From the NCBI GenBank assembly GCA_032054765.1, contig DAMBSC010000002.1, positions 434,001-498,000 of the forward strand: a DNA stretch of 64,000 bases, given 5' to 3'. The notes under the pieces are model-generated. The model searched no databases. It saw only the letters and a list, made by a program, of their open reading frames with translations, and had not been told where the DNA came from. Both the position numbers and the translations under genes were made by a program. This DNA is from DFXE01 sp032054765 (GTDB lineage: Bacteria > Bacteroidota > Bacteroidia > Bacteroidales > Tannerellaceae). Below are positions 50,932 to 60,569 of the stretch, one piece after another (position 1 is the first letter of the stretch; the number at the start of each line of letters is the position of its first letter).

Positions 50932-51222
50932 TTACTGACCTTATGTTTATATTATACCTATTATGAAACCAAATTGATTGCAAATGTAGATATTTTATTT
51001 CAAAATGTAAAACAAAACAGATAAATTATAAGAAAAAAGATATATAACAAACGAATAGATATATCAATTTGAAACAAATAACATTCATATAATTACTATT
51101 TGTAATAAGATTATAAGTAAGATGGAAAATATCTTATATGCGATAACAACCATTAATTATATAATATTTTTTGTACGTTTGTGAGGGCAGTATCAGATCA
51201 AAACAAATAAACATACATAATA

Positions 51223-52752
51223 ATGGAAAGAATAATAGCGCTGAGCTTAGGAACAACCTTACTTTTATCCTGTTCTGGAAAAACAAAAAATCAAAACGGG
51301 AAAGAGGAGGTAAAAACACCAAATGTGATTATCATTTATGCCGACGATATAGGATATGGTGATTTAAGTTGTAACGGAGAAAAGACGATTCATACTCCTA
51401 ATGTGGAGAAATTAGCCAATAATGGTATACGCTTTACCGACGCACATGCCGTAGCAGCTACCAGTACGCCATCACGTTATTCTCTTCTTACAGGACAATA
51501 TGCCTGGCGAAGAAATGACACCGGTATAGCTACCGGGGATGCCGGTATGGTCATTCGACCGGAACAAGCAACTATCGCTGATATGTTCAGGGAGGCAGGA
51601 TATACGACCGGTGCGGTTGGTAAATGGCATCTGGGATTAGGTAATACTGCAGGATCTCAGGATTGGAACGGTTTTATAACACCCGGTCCGACAGACATTG
51701 GTTTCGATTATTCATATATTATGGCAGCAACAGGCGACAGAGTACCTTGTGTCTTTGTGGAAAACCAGCGGGTAGTTAATCTGGATCCCAACGACCCGAT
51801 TGCTGTTAGCTATAAAGAACCTTTTCCCGGTGAACCATTAGGTAAAGATCATCCGGAAATGCTCTATGTTCAAAAGCCAAGTCATGGGCATGATATGGCT
51901 ATTGTAAACGGTATATCCCGTATTGGTTACATGAAAGGTGGGAAACAGGCGCTTTGGGTAGATGAAAATATTGCCGATAGCATTACAAACAAAGCAGTAA
52001 AGTTTATTGAAAATAATAAAGACAAACCTTTCTTCTTGTATTTCGCCACGAATGATATTCATGTACCCCGTGTGCCACATCCACGTTTTGCCGGTAAAAG
52101 CGGTATGGGCCCGAGAGGAGATGCTATACTTGAATTTGATTGGAGCGTCGGACAGGTGATGGCTACTTTAGACAAACTTGGATTAACAGAGAATACATTA
52201 ATTATATTATCCAGTGATAATGGTCCAGTTGTAGATGACGGATACCAGGATCAGTCAGTGGAATTATTGGGAGCTCATCGTCCATGGGGACCTTTCCGAG
52301 GAGGCAAGTACAGTATCTTCGAAGCCGGAACACGTATTCCCTTTGTTGTAAGTTGGCCGGCAAAAATTAAACAAGCTGTCTCGGACGCATTGGTTTCTCA
52401 AATAGATATCTTTGCTTCCCTTTCAAAGCTTATAGGAAAAGAAGTATCGGAAGGAACTGCACCTGATAGTCGGGATCAGTTAAGTACTCTATTAGGACAA
52501 GATACAAAAGGACGTGATTACATTGTAGAACAAGCCGGTTCTCTCTCTGTTTCCAATGGTGAATGGAAATATATTGAACCCGGTAAGGGAAGTGCTTATC
52601 TGCCTGAAACAAATACTGAATTAGGTAATAATAAAGAGCCTCAACTATATAATCTGAAAAAAGATATGGGAGAAAAGAATAACCTCGCTTCACAACATCC
52701 TGAGAAAGTTCAACAATTACATCAGCTATTGGAAAAAGAGAAAAGCAAATAA
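51223..52752 (+). CDS. Ser-type sulfatase (S1 family), lipoprotein
   Basis: 509 aa. Lipobox TLLLSC with Cys17 suggests membrane anchoring. The sulfatase active-site motif is S81-T-P-S-R85 in AATSTPSRYSLLTGQ, so the formylglycine precursor is Ser and needs a radical-SAM maturase (anSME), which is not in the window. Metal-binding residues are DD at 41-42 (IIYADDIGYGD) and DN in LSSDNGP; VGKWHLG follows as usual. It removes sulfate from glycans. A -7 box TACGTTTG (51174-51181) lies about 41 bp upstream. It is next to a SusC/SusD locus on the other strand, suggesting a sulfated glycan substrate. Confidence 0.93.
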   Translation: MERIIALSLGTTLLLSCSGKTKNQNGKEEVKTPNVIIIYADDIGYGDLSCNGEKTIHTPNVEKLANNGIRFTDAHAVAATSTPSRYSLLTGQYAWRRNDTGIATGDAGMVIRPEQATIADMFREAGYTTGAVGKWHLGLGNTAGSQDWNGFITPGPTDIGFDYSYIMAATGDRVPCVFVENQRVVNLDPNDPIAVSYKEPFPGEPLGKDHPEMLYVQKPSHGHDMAIVNGISRIGYMKGGKQALWVDENIADSITNKAVKFIENNKDKPFFLYFATNDIHVPRVPHPRFAGKSGMGPRGDAILEFDWSVGQVMATLDKLGLTENTLIILSSDNGPVVDDGYQDQSVELLGAHRPWGPFRGGKYSIFEAGTRIPFVVSWPAKIKQAVSDALVSQIDIFASLSKLIGKEVSEGTAPDSRDQLSTLLGQDTKGRDYIVEQAGSLSVSNGEWKYIEPGKGSAYLPETNTELGNNKEPQLYNLKKDMGEKNNLASQHPEKVQQLHQLLEKEKSK

Positions 52753-52841
52753 ATAAATCAGCTTTGCCTCGTCCTGAAAACGGTTGACAGATTTTAGCTT
52801 TAATCCTGTAATGTTTTCAGTAGCCGATTTTCAGTAAAAAT

Positions 52842-53029
52842 ATGGATCGTAAAACAATACTTTTCTGCATATTGTATTCCATTTGGCGTGCTTTATACCT
52901 TTACAATGGTAGTGCAAAAACATTAAAGAGGTCCTGACAACGTTCAACAAAGATGATAAGCATGGAGTAACATCTAATCTGTCAGAAAAAGAAATTGAAG
53001 AATTAGCAGAGTATATCTTATCATTGTAA
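52842..53029 (+). pseudogene. Frameshifted remnant resembling the C-terminus of a c-type cytochrome
   Basis: Two frames joined near 52925 give LYLYNGSAKTLK then EVLTTFNKDDKHGVTSNLSE and KEIEELAEYILSL before the stop at 53027. The first part resembles Y(L/F)HNGSxxTL of diheme-peroxidase-type cytochromes and the last 13 residues resemble the C-terminal helix of class I cytochromes. No start, signal or CXXCH motif is left, and the second frame begins one base early relative to the first, so this looks like a decayed gene end. The family guess is weak; the frameshift itself is directly seen. Confidence 0.45.
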
Positions 53030-53451
53030 AAAATATATCCTTTTATCAGCAAATAAATTCCCACAAATAACGTAAAAAAATGTAAGGTTGGTATTCACTT
53101 TTCTGTTTGAGGTACCTCAAAATTGAATTTGACCTACCTCTAAATTCATTTACACGTACCTTAAAAATGATTTTGAGGTACCTCAAACAAATAATAAGTA
53201 TACCTATAACTTACTATTTGGTGAAACACTTTCGGAAATTTATACTTTTCATTGATGGATTTGAAACCATACTGTTGAAAAAGATGTAATGCCTCAGAAA
53301 AACAGATCATATCATCATGACATTACTTCTAAAAGCAAAATGGTTGAACAACAATGCGATATATGATATACCACATGGAGTTCAACCATCTGAAATGTAA
53401 CCTACAAGACTATACTTACTCCTAAAATAGTCTTATTGCAGAATAATAATT
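53030..53451. other. Non-coding region between convergent transcripts, holding array D and hairpins
   Basis: Besides array D (53106-53187) it contains a perfect 10-bp inverted repeat ATGGTTGAAC (53340-53349) / GTTCAACCAT (53390-53399) and a 7-bp hairpin AAGACTA (53406-53412) / TAGTCTT (53428-53434) just after the susD stop, which may end the sus transcript on the minus strand. No coding region is evident. Confidence 0.5.
53106..53187. repeat. Palindrome array D: four 16-bp units at 22-bp period
   Basis: Units begin at 53106, 53128, 53150 and 53172, exactly 22 bp apart. Units 1 and 4 are identical perfect palindromes, TTTGAGGTACCTCAAA; units 2 (TTTGACCTACCTCTAA) and 3 (TTACACGTACCTTAAA) are degenerate versions. 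Spacers are ATTGAA, ATTCAT and AATGAT. A weak fifth unit may exist near 53194. Confidence 0.93.
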
Positions 53452-55101
53452 TTAGTAATTATCATTCTGCGTTAGAGAACCGCCCACATTATCAATTTCT
53501 TTTTGAGGGATTGGATAGGGCCAGGTTTTATCTGTAACCATTGTTCCTGTTCCGGTTATACTGCCTTCGGTTGTTTTACCGAAAGCTTGCATTTTCGAAA
53601 CAAAAGTACCCCACCGTAGTAGATCATATAATCGTAATCCCTCAGCTCCTAATTCAACTCTCCGTTCATGACGCACAGCAGCACGAAGATCATCTGTGGT
53701 TTTCACTTTATACTGTGTATTGAATTTTTCTTGGGTTACCTGTTCACTTTCCGGAATATTGAATTTTCGGGATTTAGCAAAGCTGTCTGTCGGAGGTGTC
53801 GTTACAAATGCGCGATAACGGATTTTATTTATAATATCTACCGCCTCCTGTTTATCTCCGTTTGTCTCTATCAGACATTCTGCATACATTAAAAGCACAT
53901 CGGCATAACGAATATGATAAAACGTCCAGTCCGTACGTTGCACATTCCCACCCACTCTGCGTGAATGATCCACATAGTGCTTACGGCTGTGTTGTAATGT
54001 CGGGTTATCGTATCCGGAATAGTCATGCACTTCTTCAGTCCCATCAGATTTAACGAATATATCACCGGAAGATAAGATCGTATGAACTTTCCGGGGATCG
54101 CCTACTTCATATTCTTTAGTCAGGTCGTTTGTGGCACATTGTCCCCCCCATCCTCCTACGGCGTTACGGCCCAGATCCATAATAGGGCAAACACTTGTAC
54201 TACCCATATAGGTAGGATCAAAACTAAACATGGTAACAAAGATCGACTCTTCTGAGGTGTATCCTTTTTGAGCACTATTAAATAAATCTTCATAGCTCTC
54301 TACCAGATCATAACATCCTGATTCAATCACTGCTTTTAAATCGGTTTTAGCTGCTTCATAATTTTTATCAAACATGTTTACCCTGGCACGGAAAGCCATA
54401 GCTGCTTCTTTGGTAATACGTCCGAATTCGGAGGAAGGAAGATTTTTAGCACTCGGCAGATTGGGTTCAGAGATTGCAGCGTCGAGGTCTGCAATAATAA
54501 ACTTAATTACTTCTGCATAATCGGATTTTGTGATTGTACCTTTATCAACTGCATTTAATGGTTTATCAATGATGGGGACATTCGCAAATATTGCAGCCAG
54601 ATCGTAATAATAGAAAGCGCGTAAAAAGCGTGCTTCTGCTATCCATCGCTGTTTTTCTTCTGTAGATACTAAAGACCCTCCACTATGGATCAGTACAGTT
54701 TCGGGAGTAACCAGATTTAAAAATACGTTGCAACGACCTATACCCATATTAAAACGATGATCCCAAAGGTCAAATAACATCGCACTCGAAGCTATCGGAT
54801 TACCGCGTGCTACTTCTGTCACCATTACCCTGTCCGTAGGGTCGGATCCTCCTTTTGAAAAATCGTCAGCCAATTGATCTCCCATTTCAAATTTCATTTG
54901 CTGGTATCTCCAGTTATCTAAAATTGGGGTATAGCAATTCACTAATAATTTAAAACCGGCATCTTCAGTTCCAATATAAGTGTCTTCATCTAACGAACCC
55001 ATAGGAGGACGATCCAGAAAATCACTTGAACAACTCATCATTATAACTCCTATACCTATAAGTAGGAATGCTTTCAGCGTATATTTCATTATAGATTTCA
55101 T
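53452..55101 (-). CDS. susD: SusD/RagB-family nutrient-binding lipoprotein
   Basis: 549 aa. Lipobox VIMMSC with Cys at about residue 24, then SSDFLDRPPMGSLDEDTYIGT, the usual SusD start. Helical TPR-like segments include ARFLRAFYYYDLAAIFANVPIIDKP, and the C-terminal SusD domain has YADVLLMYAECLIETNG, INKIRYRAF and RHERRVELGAEGLRLYDLLRW. It forms the lid over the SusC barrel and binds glycan or peptide ligands. The start is 25 bp after the susC stop. The symbol is the family name; the ligand is unknown. Confidence 0.95.
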   Translation of the reverse strand: MKSIMKYTLKAFLLIGIGVIMMSCSSDFLDRPPMGSLDEDTYIGTEDAGFKLLVNCYTPILDNWRYQQMKFEMGDQLADDFSKGGSDPTDRVMVTEVARGNPIASSAMLFDLWDHRFNMGIGRCNVFLNLVTPETVLIHSGGSLVSTEEKQRWIAEARFLRAFYYYDLAAIFANVPIIDKPLNAVDKGTITKSDYAEVIKFIIADLDAAISEPNLPSAKNLPSSEFGRITKEAAMAFRARVNMFDKNYEAAKTDLKAVIESGCYDLVESYEDLFNSAQKGYTSEESIFVTMFSFDPTYMGSTSVCPIMDLGRNAVGGWGGQCATNDLTKEYEVGDPRKVHTILSSGDIFVKSDGTEEVHDYSGYDNPTLQHSRKHYVDHSRRVGGNVQRTDWTFYHIRYADVLLMYAECLIETNGDKQEAVDIINKIRYRAFVTTPPTDSFAKSRKFNIPESEQVTQEKFNTQYKVKTTDDLRAAVRHERRVELGAEGLRLYDLLRWGTFVSKMQAFGKTTEGSITGTGTMVTDKTWPYPIPQKEIDNVGGSLTQNDNY

Positions 55102-55126
55102 AATACTATTTTATTACTTTTAAAGT

Positions 55127-58100
55127 TTATAATTTCATGCTAAGACCAAACATAAATGTTCTGGGCTGAGGATAGTATCCGACATCAATGCCCTGATATA
55201 ATGCGCGATCGGTTCCTGCGTCTCCAATTTCAGGATCTAATCCCGAATAACCTGTAATAGTGAATAGATTTTGCGCGGCAATGAATACACGAAGATTATT
55301 GATGGTTAACTTCTGCGTTAGAGAAGCGGGTAATGTATAACCAATTTGAATGTTTTTCAAACGTACATACGAACCATCTTCAATACTCCAGTCCGACACC
55401 TGATTATTCATACGGGCATTTGAGTCGATACCAAAGTTTTTATTACTTGTTCCCGGGCCTGTCCAGAATGTGGTCAGGATATCTTTCGGTGCGTTATACC
55501 ATCCTGTACCGGAATAGATATCGTATTTAACGACATTCATTATATCATTGCCTACTGAACCCTGGAAGAAAGCCGTAAAATCAAAGTTTTTATATTCTGC
55601 TCCCAGTGTAATACCAAACGTAAAGTCAGGATGTGGATTACCGATCATAGTTCTGTCTTCTTCTCCGATCGAACCATCCTGATTCAGATCCTGATATTTC
55701 AAGTCGCCCGGTTTGGCACCCGGCATGACTATCTGTCCGTTGTTTACGTAATTATCGATTTCCTGTTGTGTCTGGAAAACACCATCGGTTTTATATCCAT
55801 AGAAATATCCCAATGGTTTACCTTCTTCAGTCATCGTATAATTAAAATATTCAAGATGAACTTTTGTTCCACCTATTTTAGTACCTTTCAGATCGGTCAC
55901 CTTATTGCGGTAAGTAGAGAGATTGGCGTTTATATGATAGTTGAAATCACTTCCTGCTTTTCCATCATAGGCTAATGATAATTCAATACCCCGGTTACGT
56001 ACACTACCTGCATTCACCCAGGGATTGTTTGGCAGACCAAGCGATTGAGGTAAAGGAAGCTGTATTAACATATCGGAGGTTTTTCGCTCAAAATAATCAA
56101 AAGTGGCCCGTAAGGATCCGTTTAGAAATGCCAAATCCATACCGATATCTAATTGACTTGTTTTTTCCCATTTTAAATCAGGGTTACCTACCTGGCTGCG
56201 CAGACCGGAAAGATAATAATTAGCAGGATATCCAAAGATATAGTGATTGTTGTTTCCATACGTATTTTGATAGACTGCATTTCCGATTTCCTGATTACCG
56301 ATTTGTCCCCAACCGGCTCTTAATTTACCCTGGGATAACCAGTCAAAACTTCTCATGAAACTTTCTTCTGAGAAATTCCATCCGGCAGAAGCAGATGGAA
56401 ATACTCCCCATCGGTTATCTTTTGGAAAGCGGGATGAGCCATCCCATCGAATATTTCCTGTAATCAGGTATTTATTATCAAAAGAGTAAAATACACGACC
56501 GAAATAAGAATTCAGGCTTGCGACGCTAAGCCATCCACCGGCTGAAGGATCTTTTGTTCCGGCATTGATAATTTGTTGGCTTTTATCATTATTAACCATT
56601 CCCTTTTTAATCGCGGAAACTTCTTCATACCGGTTTTTTTCGGCAGATGTTCCTGCCATAGCACTGATGGAGTGGCGGCCGAAAGTTTCTGTATAAGTCA
56701 GATAGTTATCAAATACCCAGTAATCTGTGTTGTAATGCGTTATATTGACGTAAGCATCTGTTTCAAATTCATCCCCATCTAAATAATATTTAGGAGCAAA
56801 ACCATTCCATTCCCTTCTCCTTAGGTCTAACGCAATACTTGATTTGAAGGTTAAAGAAGGCAGTATCTTAAAATCTCCTGAAATATTGGCTTTTGTTTGA
56901 AGATCTTTCATTTGCATCAACGCACTTCTGTCTGTTTGTGCTACCGTATTAGGTTTGTTGGAATAGAGTACTCCGGTATAGCGTGACCAGGGATTAGTCG
57001 GTTCATATCTATCCATTATTCTACCGGACAAGAAATCAGGAATATCTACCAGATTATCTCTATATACAGGAGTGATCGGATCGGCGGCAAATGCACTAAA
57101 AACCGTTCCGCTATACACGCTTTGTTCGGTAAGATTTCGCCTTTGATCGTAAGAGACACTTACATTTGAAGATAAAGTAAGCCAGCTGGTAGTCTCATTA
57201 TCAACATTCAAACGACCGGTCAACCGCTGGTATTCAGATCCTTTCAGGATTCCCTGCATATCAGAATAGCTGAAACTTGAACGGTAGCGTAGTTTCTCCA
57301 TCCCGCCGGAAAACGCTAAATTGTAATTCTGAACAGGTGCATCAAATCCGGTTTGTGTCACTTCTTCCCACCAGTTGGTACCTGCTCTTCCACCATTCTT
57401 TTCCAGGAAGGATAAAATTTGTTCTCTTTTTTCAGGAGTCGCAAAGTCATCCAGCAAAGGTTGTCCACCGTTGGTATATGCCAGGTTTTTGTATTCCATA
57501 AAACCTGCCGCATCCAAAACATCGTATTTTTTTGGAATGGTTTGAAATCCGATATTCATATCGAATTCGATACTACTTCTGTAAGATGCTCCGGCTTCAC
57601 CACGTTTTGTTGAGATCAGGATCACACCATTCGCCGCCCTTGCTCCATAAATGGCTTGTGCTGACGCGTCTTTCAAGACTTCGATACTTTCGATATCTCT
57701 TGCATTTAACCAGTTTATATCGGATTGTGGCAATCCGTCAACAACATACAAAGGATTATTATTATTTACTGTTCCTACACCACGTATACGAATATTCCCT
57801 ACAGAACCGGGACTACCGGAACTGGCGGTAATAGTAACTCCGGCTGCTTTTCCTTGCAAAGCATCAGCGGCACTACGGATAGGTAAATTAACTAATTCAT
57901 CTCCTTTTACTTGCGATATAGCGCCGGTCAGGTCGCTTTTCTTAAATGAACCATAACCGACAATCACTACTTCGTCCAATTTCTGGGTATCTTCTACTAA
58001 AGTTATGTTTATACTGTAGCGGTTTCCAATATTTATTTCCTGAGACAGATAACCTACATAGGATACGGATAATACAGCATTATCGGGAACATTTTCAATC

Positions 58101-58612
58101 ACAAAATTCCCGTCGAGGTCTGTTATGTTACCTGTTGATGTTCCTTTTACAATGACATTTACACCGATTAGTGGTTCTCCTCTCGAGTCTACAATTGTAC
58201 CGGTAATACGTTTTCCTTGTTGTACTTCCGGTTTTTCATATTCTTTCTTACTTAATATTATTTGGCGATCTTCAATTTTGTATGTGATATCAGTAGTTCC
58301 AAATAATGTTTTTAAAACAGATTCAATGGATTGTGCTCTGGCATTGACATTCACCTTACGGTCAACGTCAATCAATTTACTATTATATAAAAAATAGAAT
58401 TCAGATTCCTGTTCAATAGTATTCAGCACATCTTCTACGGTAGCATTTTTCATATTCAGGGTGACAGTGGCAGATTGTGAGTAAAGAACTGTAGCGCCAG
58501 CCTGACATATTATTCCAAAGATTAAAAGTAATGCGATTCTCATAAAGAGTGGGATTTGAGATAATAAGCTTGTTAACAGCTTATGATCTTGTAGATTTGA
58601 TGAATTTTTCAT
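55127..58612 (-). CDS. susC: SusC/RagA-family TonB-dependent transporter with STN signalling domain
   Basis: 1161 aa. A signal segment (about 23-46) is followed by an STN domain (about 50-125: VTLNMKNATVEDVLNTIEQ, YKIEDRQIILSK), a carboxypeptidase-regulatory domain (about 135-215: GTIVDSRGEPLIGVNVIVKGT), a plug with IRGVGTVNNNNPLYVVDGLP and IEVLKDASAQAIYGARAANGVILI, and a barrel ending LSMKL. The STN domain is the part that talks to FecR anti-sigma factors, and a fecR-sigma pair lies directly upstream, so transport and signalling are linked. It imports a glycan across the outer membrane together with SusD. Confidence 0.96.
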   Translation of the reverse strand: MKNSSNLQDHKLLTSLLSQIPLFMRIALLLIFGIICQAGATVLYSQSATVTLNMKNATVEDVLNTIEQESEFYFLYNSKLIDVDRKVNVNARAQSIESVLKTLFGTTDITYKIEDRQIILSKKEYEKPEVQQGKRITGTIVDSRGEPLIGVNVIVKGTSTGNITDLDGNFVIENVPDNAVLSVSYVGYLSQEINIGNRYSINITLVEDTQKLDEVVIVGYGSFKKSDLTGAISQVKGDELVNLPIRSAADALQGKAAGVTITASSGSPGSVGNIRIRGVGTVNNNNPLYVVDGLPQSDINWLNARDIESIEVLKDASAQAIYGARAANGVILISTKRGEAGASYRSSIEFDMNIGFQTIPKKYDVLDAAGFMEYKNLAYTNGGQPLLDDFATPEKREQILSFLEKNGGRAGTNWWEEVTQTGFDAPVQNYNLAFSGGMEKLRYRSSFSYSDMQGILKGSEYQRLTGRLNVDNETTSWLTLSSNVSVSYDQRRNLTEQSVYSGTVFSAFAADPITPVYRDNLVDIPDFLSGRIMDRYEPTNPWSRYTGVLYSNKPNTVAQTDRSALMQMKDLQTKANISGDFKILPSLTFKSSIALDLRRREWNGFAPKYYLDGDEFETDAYVNITHYNTDYWVFDNYLTYTETFGRHSISAMAGTSAEKNRYEEVSAIKKGMVNNDKSQQIINAGTKDPSAGGWLSVASLNSYFGRVFYSFDNKYLITGNIRWDGSSRFPKDNRWGVFPSASAGWNFSEESFMRSFDWLSQGKLRAGWGQIGNQEIGNAVYQNTYGNNNHYIFGYPANYYLSGLRSQVGNPDLKWEKTSQLDIGMDLAFLNGSLRATFDYFERKTSDMLIQLPLPQSLGLPNNPWVNAGSVRNRGIELSLAYDGKAGSDFNYHINANLSTYRNKVTDLKGTKIGGTKVHLEYFNYTMTEEGKPLGYFYGYKTDGVFQTQQEIDNYVNNGQIVMPGAKPGDLKYQDLNQDGSIGEEDRTMIGNPHPDFTFGITLGAEYKNFDFTAFFQGSVGNDIMNVVKYDIYSGTGWYNAPKDILTTFWTGPGTSNKNFGIDSNARMNNQVSDWSIEDGSYVRLKNIQIGYTLPASLTQKLTINNLRVFIAAQNLFTITGYSGLDPEIGDAGTDRALYQGIDVGYYPQPRTFMFGLSMKL

Positions 58613-58709
58613 ATTTTTACACTATCAAATTTATTAGGTTGAAAAACTTAATGATTTTGTATTACCATTCGTCAGGTGAGATTTTCGGATTGGTAATTTT
58701 TGTTACTGG

Positions 58710-58736
58710 CGGGAAAATGTTGATAGCATTTTCCCG
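58710..58736. terminator. Hairpin between fecR and susC
   Basis: Perfect 10-bp stem CGGGAAAATG (58710-58719) / CATTTTCCCG (58727-58736), loop TTGATAG. It lies between the end of fecR (58795) and the start of susC (58612) and may end the sigma-fecR transcript or be part of the susC leader. A -7-like box on the minus strand (TAAATTTG, 58626-58633) is nearer to susC. Confidence 0.5.
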
Positions 58737-58794
58737 TTTCTTCATGATATTATTCCATAGGCATTTACAATTTTAAGATTAACACTAAAAAACT

Positions 58795-59823
58795 CTATCT
58801 CTTTTTTTGCATACTTATTATGACTGTTCGTTTGGAATACGTATAATCATCCGATTGTTCAGGCTCTATGATTTTACACGTTATAGGAGCCGATTTTTCT
58901 AATAATTGTAATATTTCCTGTAACGTCTCAGTTGTAAATGTGGCTGAGTATTCATAACCATATAGTTCTTCCCCTTCTAAAAGAATATCTACATTAAAGT
59001 GGCGGGCAAGTCGACGGGTGATTTCCGTCATATTTGCCCGGCGAAATATCATCTTTCCATCTTTCCAGGCGGTTTTAACAGTCAGGTTTATTTCCTTCAC
59101 CTGCATACTTCCATTCCCCTTATTGTAAATAACCTGTTGGCCCGGTGACAATATTCTTGAATTTTTAAGATTTGACGATAATACTTCTATATTTCCGGAG
59201 ACCAGCGTTGCCTCAATAAGATCTTCTTCGTCATAAGCATAGATATTAAATTCTGTACCGTAGGCATTTACTATAATATCATTATTAACTAAAACCTCAA
59301 AACGGTTTTTCTGATCTGACTGTACCTTAAAATAAGCTTCGCCCACTAAGGATACTTGTCGCTTTCCTGCAGAAAACTGTTGAGGATATGATATTTTTGA
59401 TCCTGAGTTCAACCAAACTTCAGATTTATCGGGTAGAGTAACCTTAGATATAAAACCGTATGCAGATGTCAGTTCTATTTGTTCTGTTGGTCGATTCTCA
59501 TGTTCTTTCAATGTTTGATATAGAAAAAAAGCTGTTAATATAACCGGTATAAACAAAATAGCGGCTGCTGTTTGCGTGAAATGAAATAACTTACTTTTAA
59601 ATTTGAGAAATCTGATTGAACGAGAAAGTTCATTCCAATTACGGAGAGTATCAATTTTTTTGTGCAGTTTTAGTTCAGAAGATGTTTCCCATATAAATCG
59701 AATATCATTTACCTCTTTCGTTAATTCTGCCGAAGATTTCAGTAATTTTTCAAAAGATTCCTTATCCTTTTCTGACAATCTGTTTTCCAGATAGTCTATA
59801 ATATATGTTGTTTCTATTTCCAC
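58795..59823 (-). CDS. FecR-family anti-sigma factor
   Basis: 342 aa. The cytosolic N-terminal part (about 1-80) should hold the sigma factor; one transmembrane helix is at about 87-106 (AAAILFIPVILTAFFLYQ). The periplasmic FecR domain contains KSEVWLNSGSKISYPQQF, RQVSLVGEAYFKV, FEVLVNNDIIVNAYGTEFNI and LVSGNIEVL. The final 80 residues (MIFRRANMTEITRRLARHFN, TLQEILQLLEK) are an STN-like module that meets the STN domain of the SusC partner. It lies between its sigma factor gene and susC. Confidence 0.94.
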   Translation of the reverse strand: MEIETTYIIDYLENRLSEKDKESFEKLLKSSAELTKEVNDIRFIWETSSELKLHKKIDTLRNWNELSRSIRFLKFKSKLFHFTQTAAAILFIPVILTAFFLYQTLKEHENRPTEQIELTSAYGFISKVTLPDKSEVWLNSGSKISYPQQFSAGKRQVSLVGEAYFKVQSDQKNRFEVLVNNDIIVNAYGTEFNIYAYDEEDLIEATLVSGNIEVLSSNLKNSRILSPGQQVIYNKGNGSMQVKEINLTVKTAWKDGKMIFRRANMTEITRRLARHFNVDILLEGEELYGYEYSATFTTETLQEILQLLEKSAPITCKIIEPEQSDDYTYSKRTVIISMQKKR

Positions 59824-59887
59824 TCCGTCATAATTTATGAATTAGACGTAGAGAGAAATACTATACCCTATGGAAAAAATAAAAAAA

Positions 59888-60463
59888 TTACCAGAGAAGT
59901 AGAATTATAAGTGGCAAATAATCCTTTAACTCTACACGAAGCTGTTTTAGCGCTTTAGTCATATAGGCTTCAACTGTTTTTATGGAAATTTCCTGCTCAA
60001 TCGCTATTTCTTTATAGGTTTTTCCTTCAAAACGGTTTTTTTCGAAGACTAAACGTACATTTTCCGGTAGTCGTGAAAGCGCGGCATTAAGCATATTTTC
60101 CAATTCTATTGTGGAATATAAATCGTTTGTATCATACTCGGTTTTGTACAACTTTTGTTTTTGTAACCAGTTTTGTTCGGTATCTTGTTTACGTAAATAA
60201 TCAATACAATTATTACGCACTGAAGTAATAAGAAAGTTTCTGCCGGAAGTATTTATAACGATATCTTTGCGGTTTTTCCATATCTTAAAGAAGGTGTCCT
60301 GTACAATATCTTCACACGTTTCCCAATTATCAACGTACCGGTGGGAAAAGACACATAAGGATGAAAAGAACTCAAAAAATAAAGTCTGAAATGCCTTCTC
60401 ATCATCTTTTAGCGCAATTCTCCAAAAGAGTTGATCTATTTCATTACTTTCTTTGATTTCCAT
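59888..60463 (-). CDS. ECF-type RNA polymerase sigma factor
   Basis: 191 aa. Sigma region 2 (about 20-90: FFEFFSSLCVFSHRYV, CEDIVQDTFFKIW) and region 4 (about 130-180: LSRLPENVRLVFEKNRFEGKTYKEIA, ISIKTVEAYMTKALKQLR) are present; regions 1 and 3 are absent as in ECF sigma factors of Bacteroidetes sus-like loci. It is 64 bp upstream of the fecR-type gene on the same strand and should activate the susC promoter when the SusC STN domain signals ligand binding. Confidence 0.95.
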   Translation of the reverse strand: MEIKESNEIDQLFWRIALKDDEKAFQTLFFEFFSSLCVFSHRYVDNWETCEDIVQDTFFKIWKNRKDIVINTSGRNFLITSVRNNCIDYLRKQDTEQNWLQKQKLYKTEYDTNDLYSTIELENMLNAALSRLPENVRLVFEKNRFEGKTYKEIAIEQEISIKTVEAYMTKALKQLRVELKDYLPLIILLLW

Positions 60464-60569
60464 GTAACGAAATTACGAAATATATTCAATAATTCAGTAG
60501 AAATTGTTTTCTATATTTAAAACAAATAGCTGGCTTTTTTAAAAAAACTTTATAATTAATTGAATAATA

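Noticed and set aside
53107..53289. A 60-aa open frame running through array D
   Set aside because: Its codons follow the palindrome repeats and it has no recognisable protein features; the 22-bp period is not a multiple of three, so it cannot be a coding repeat.
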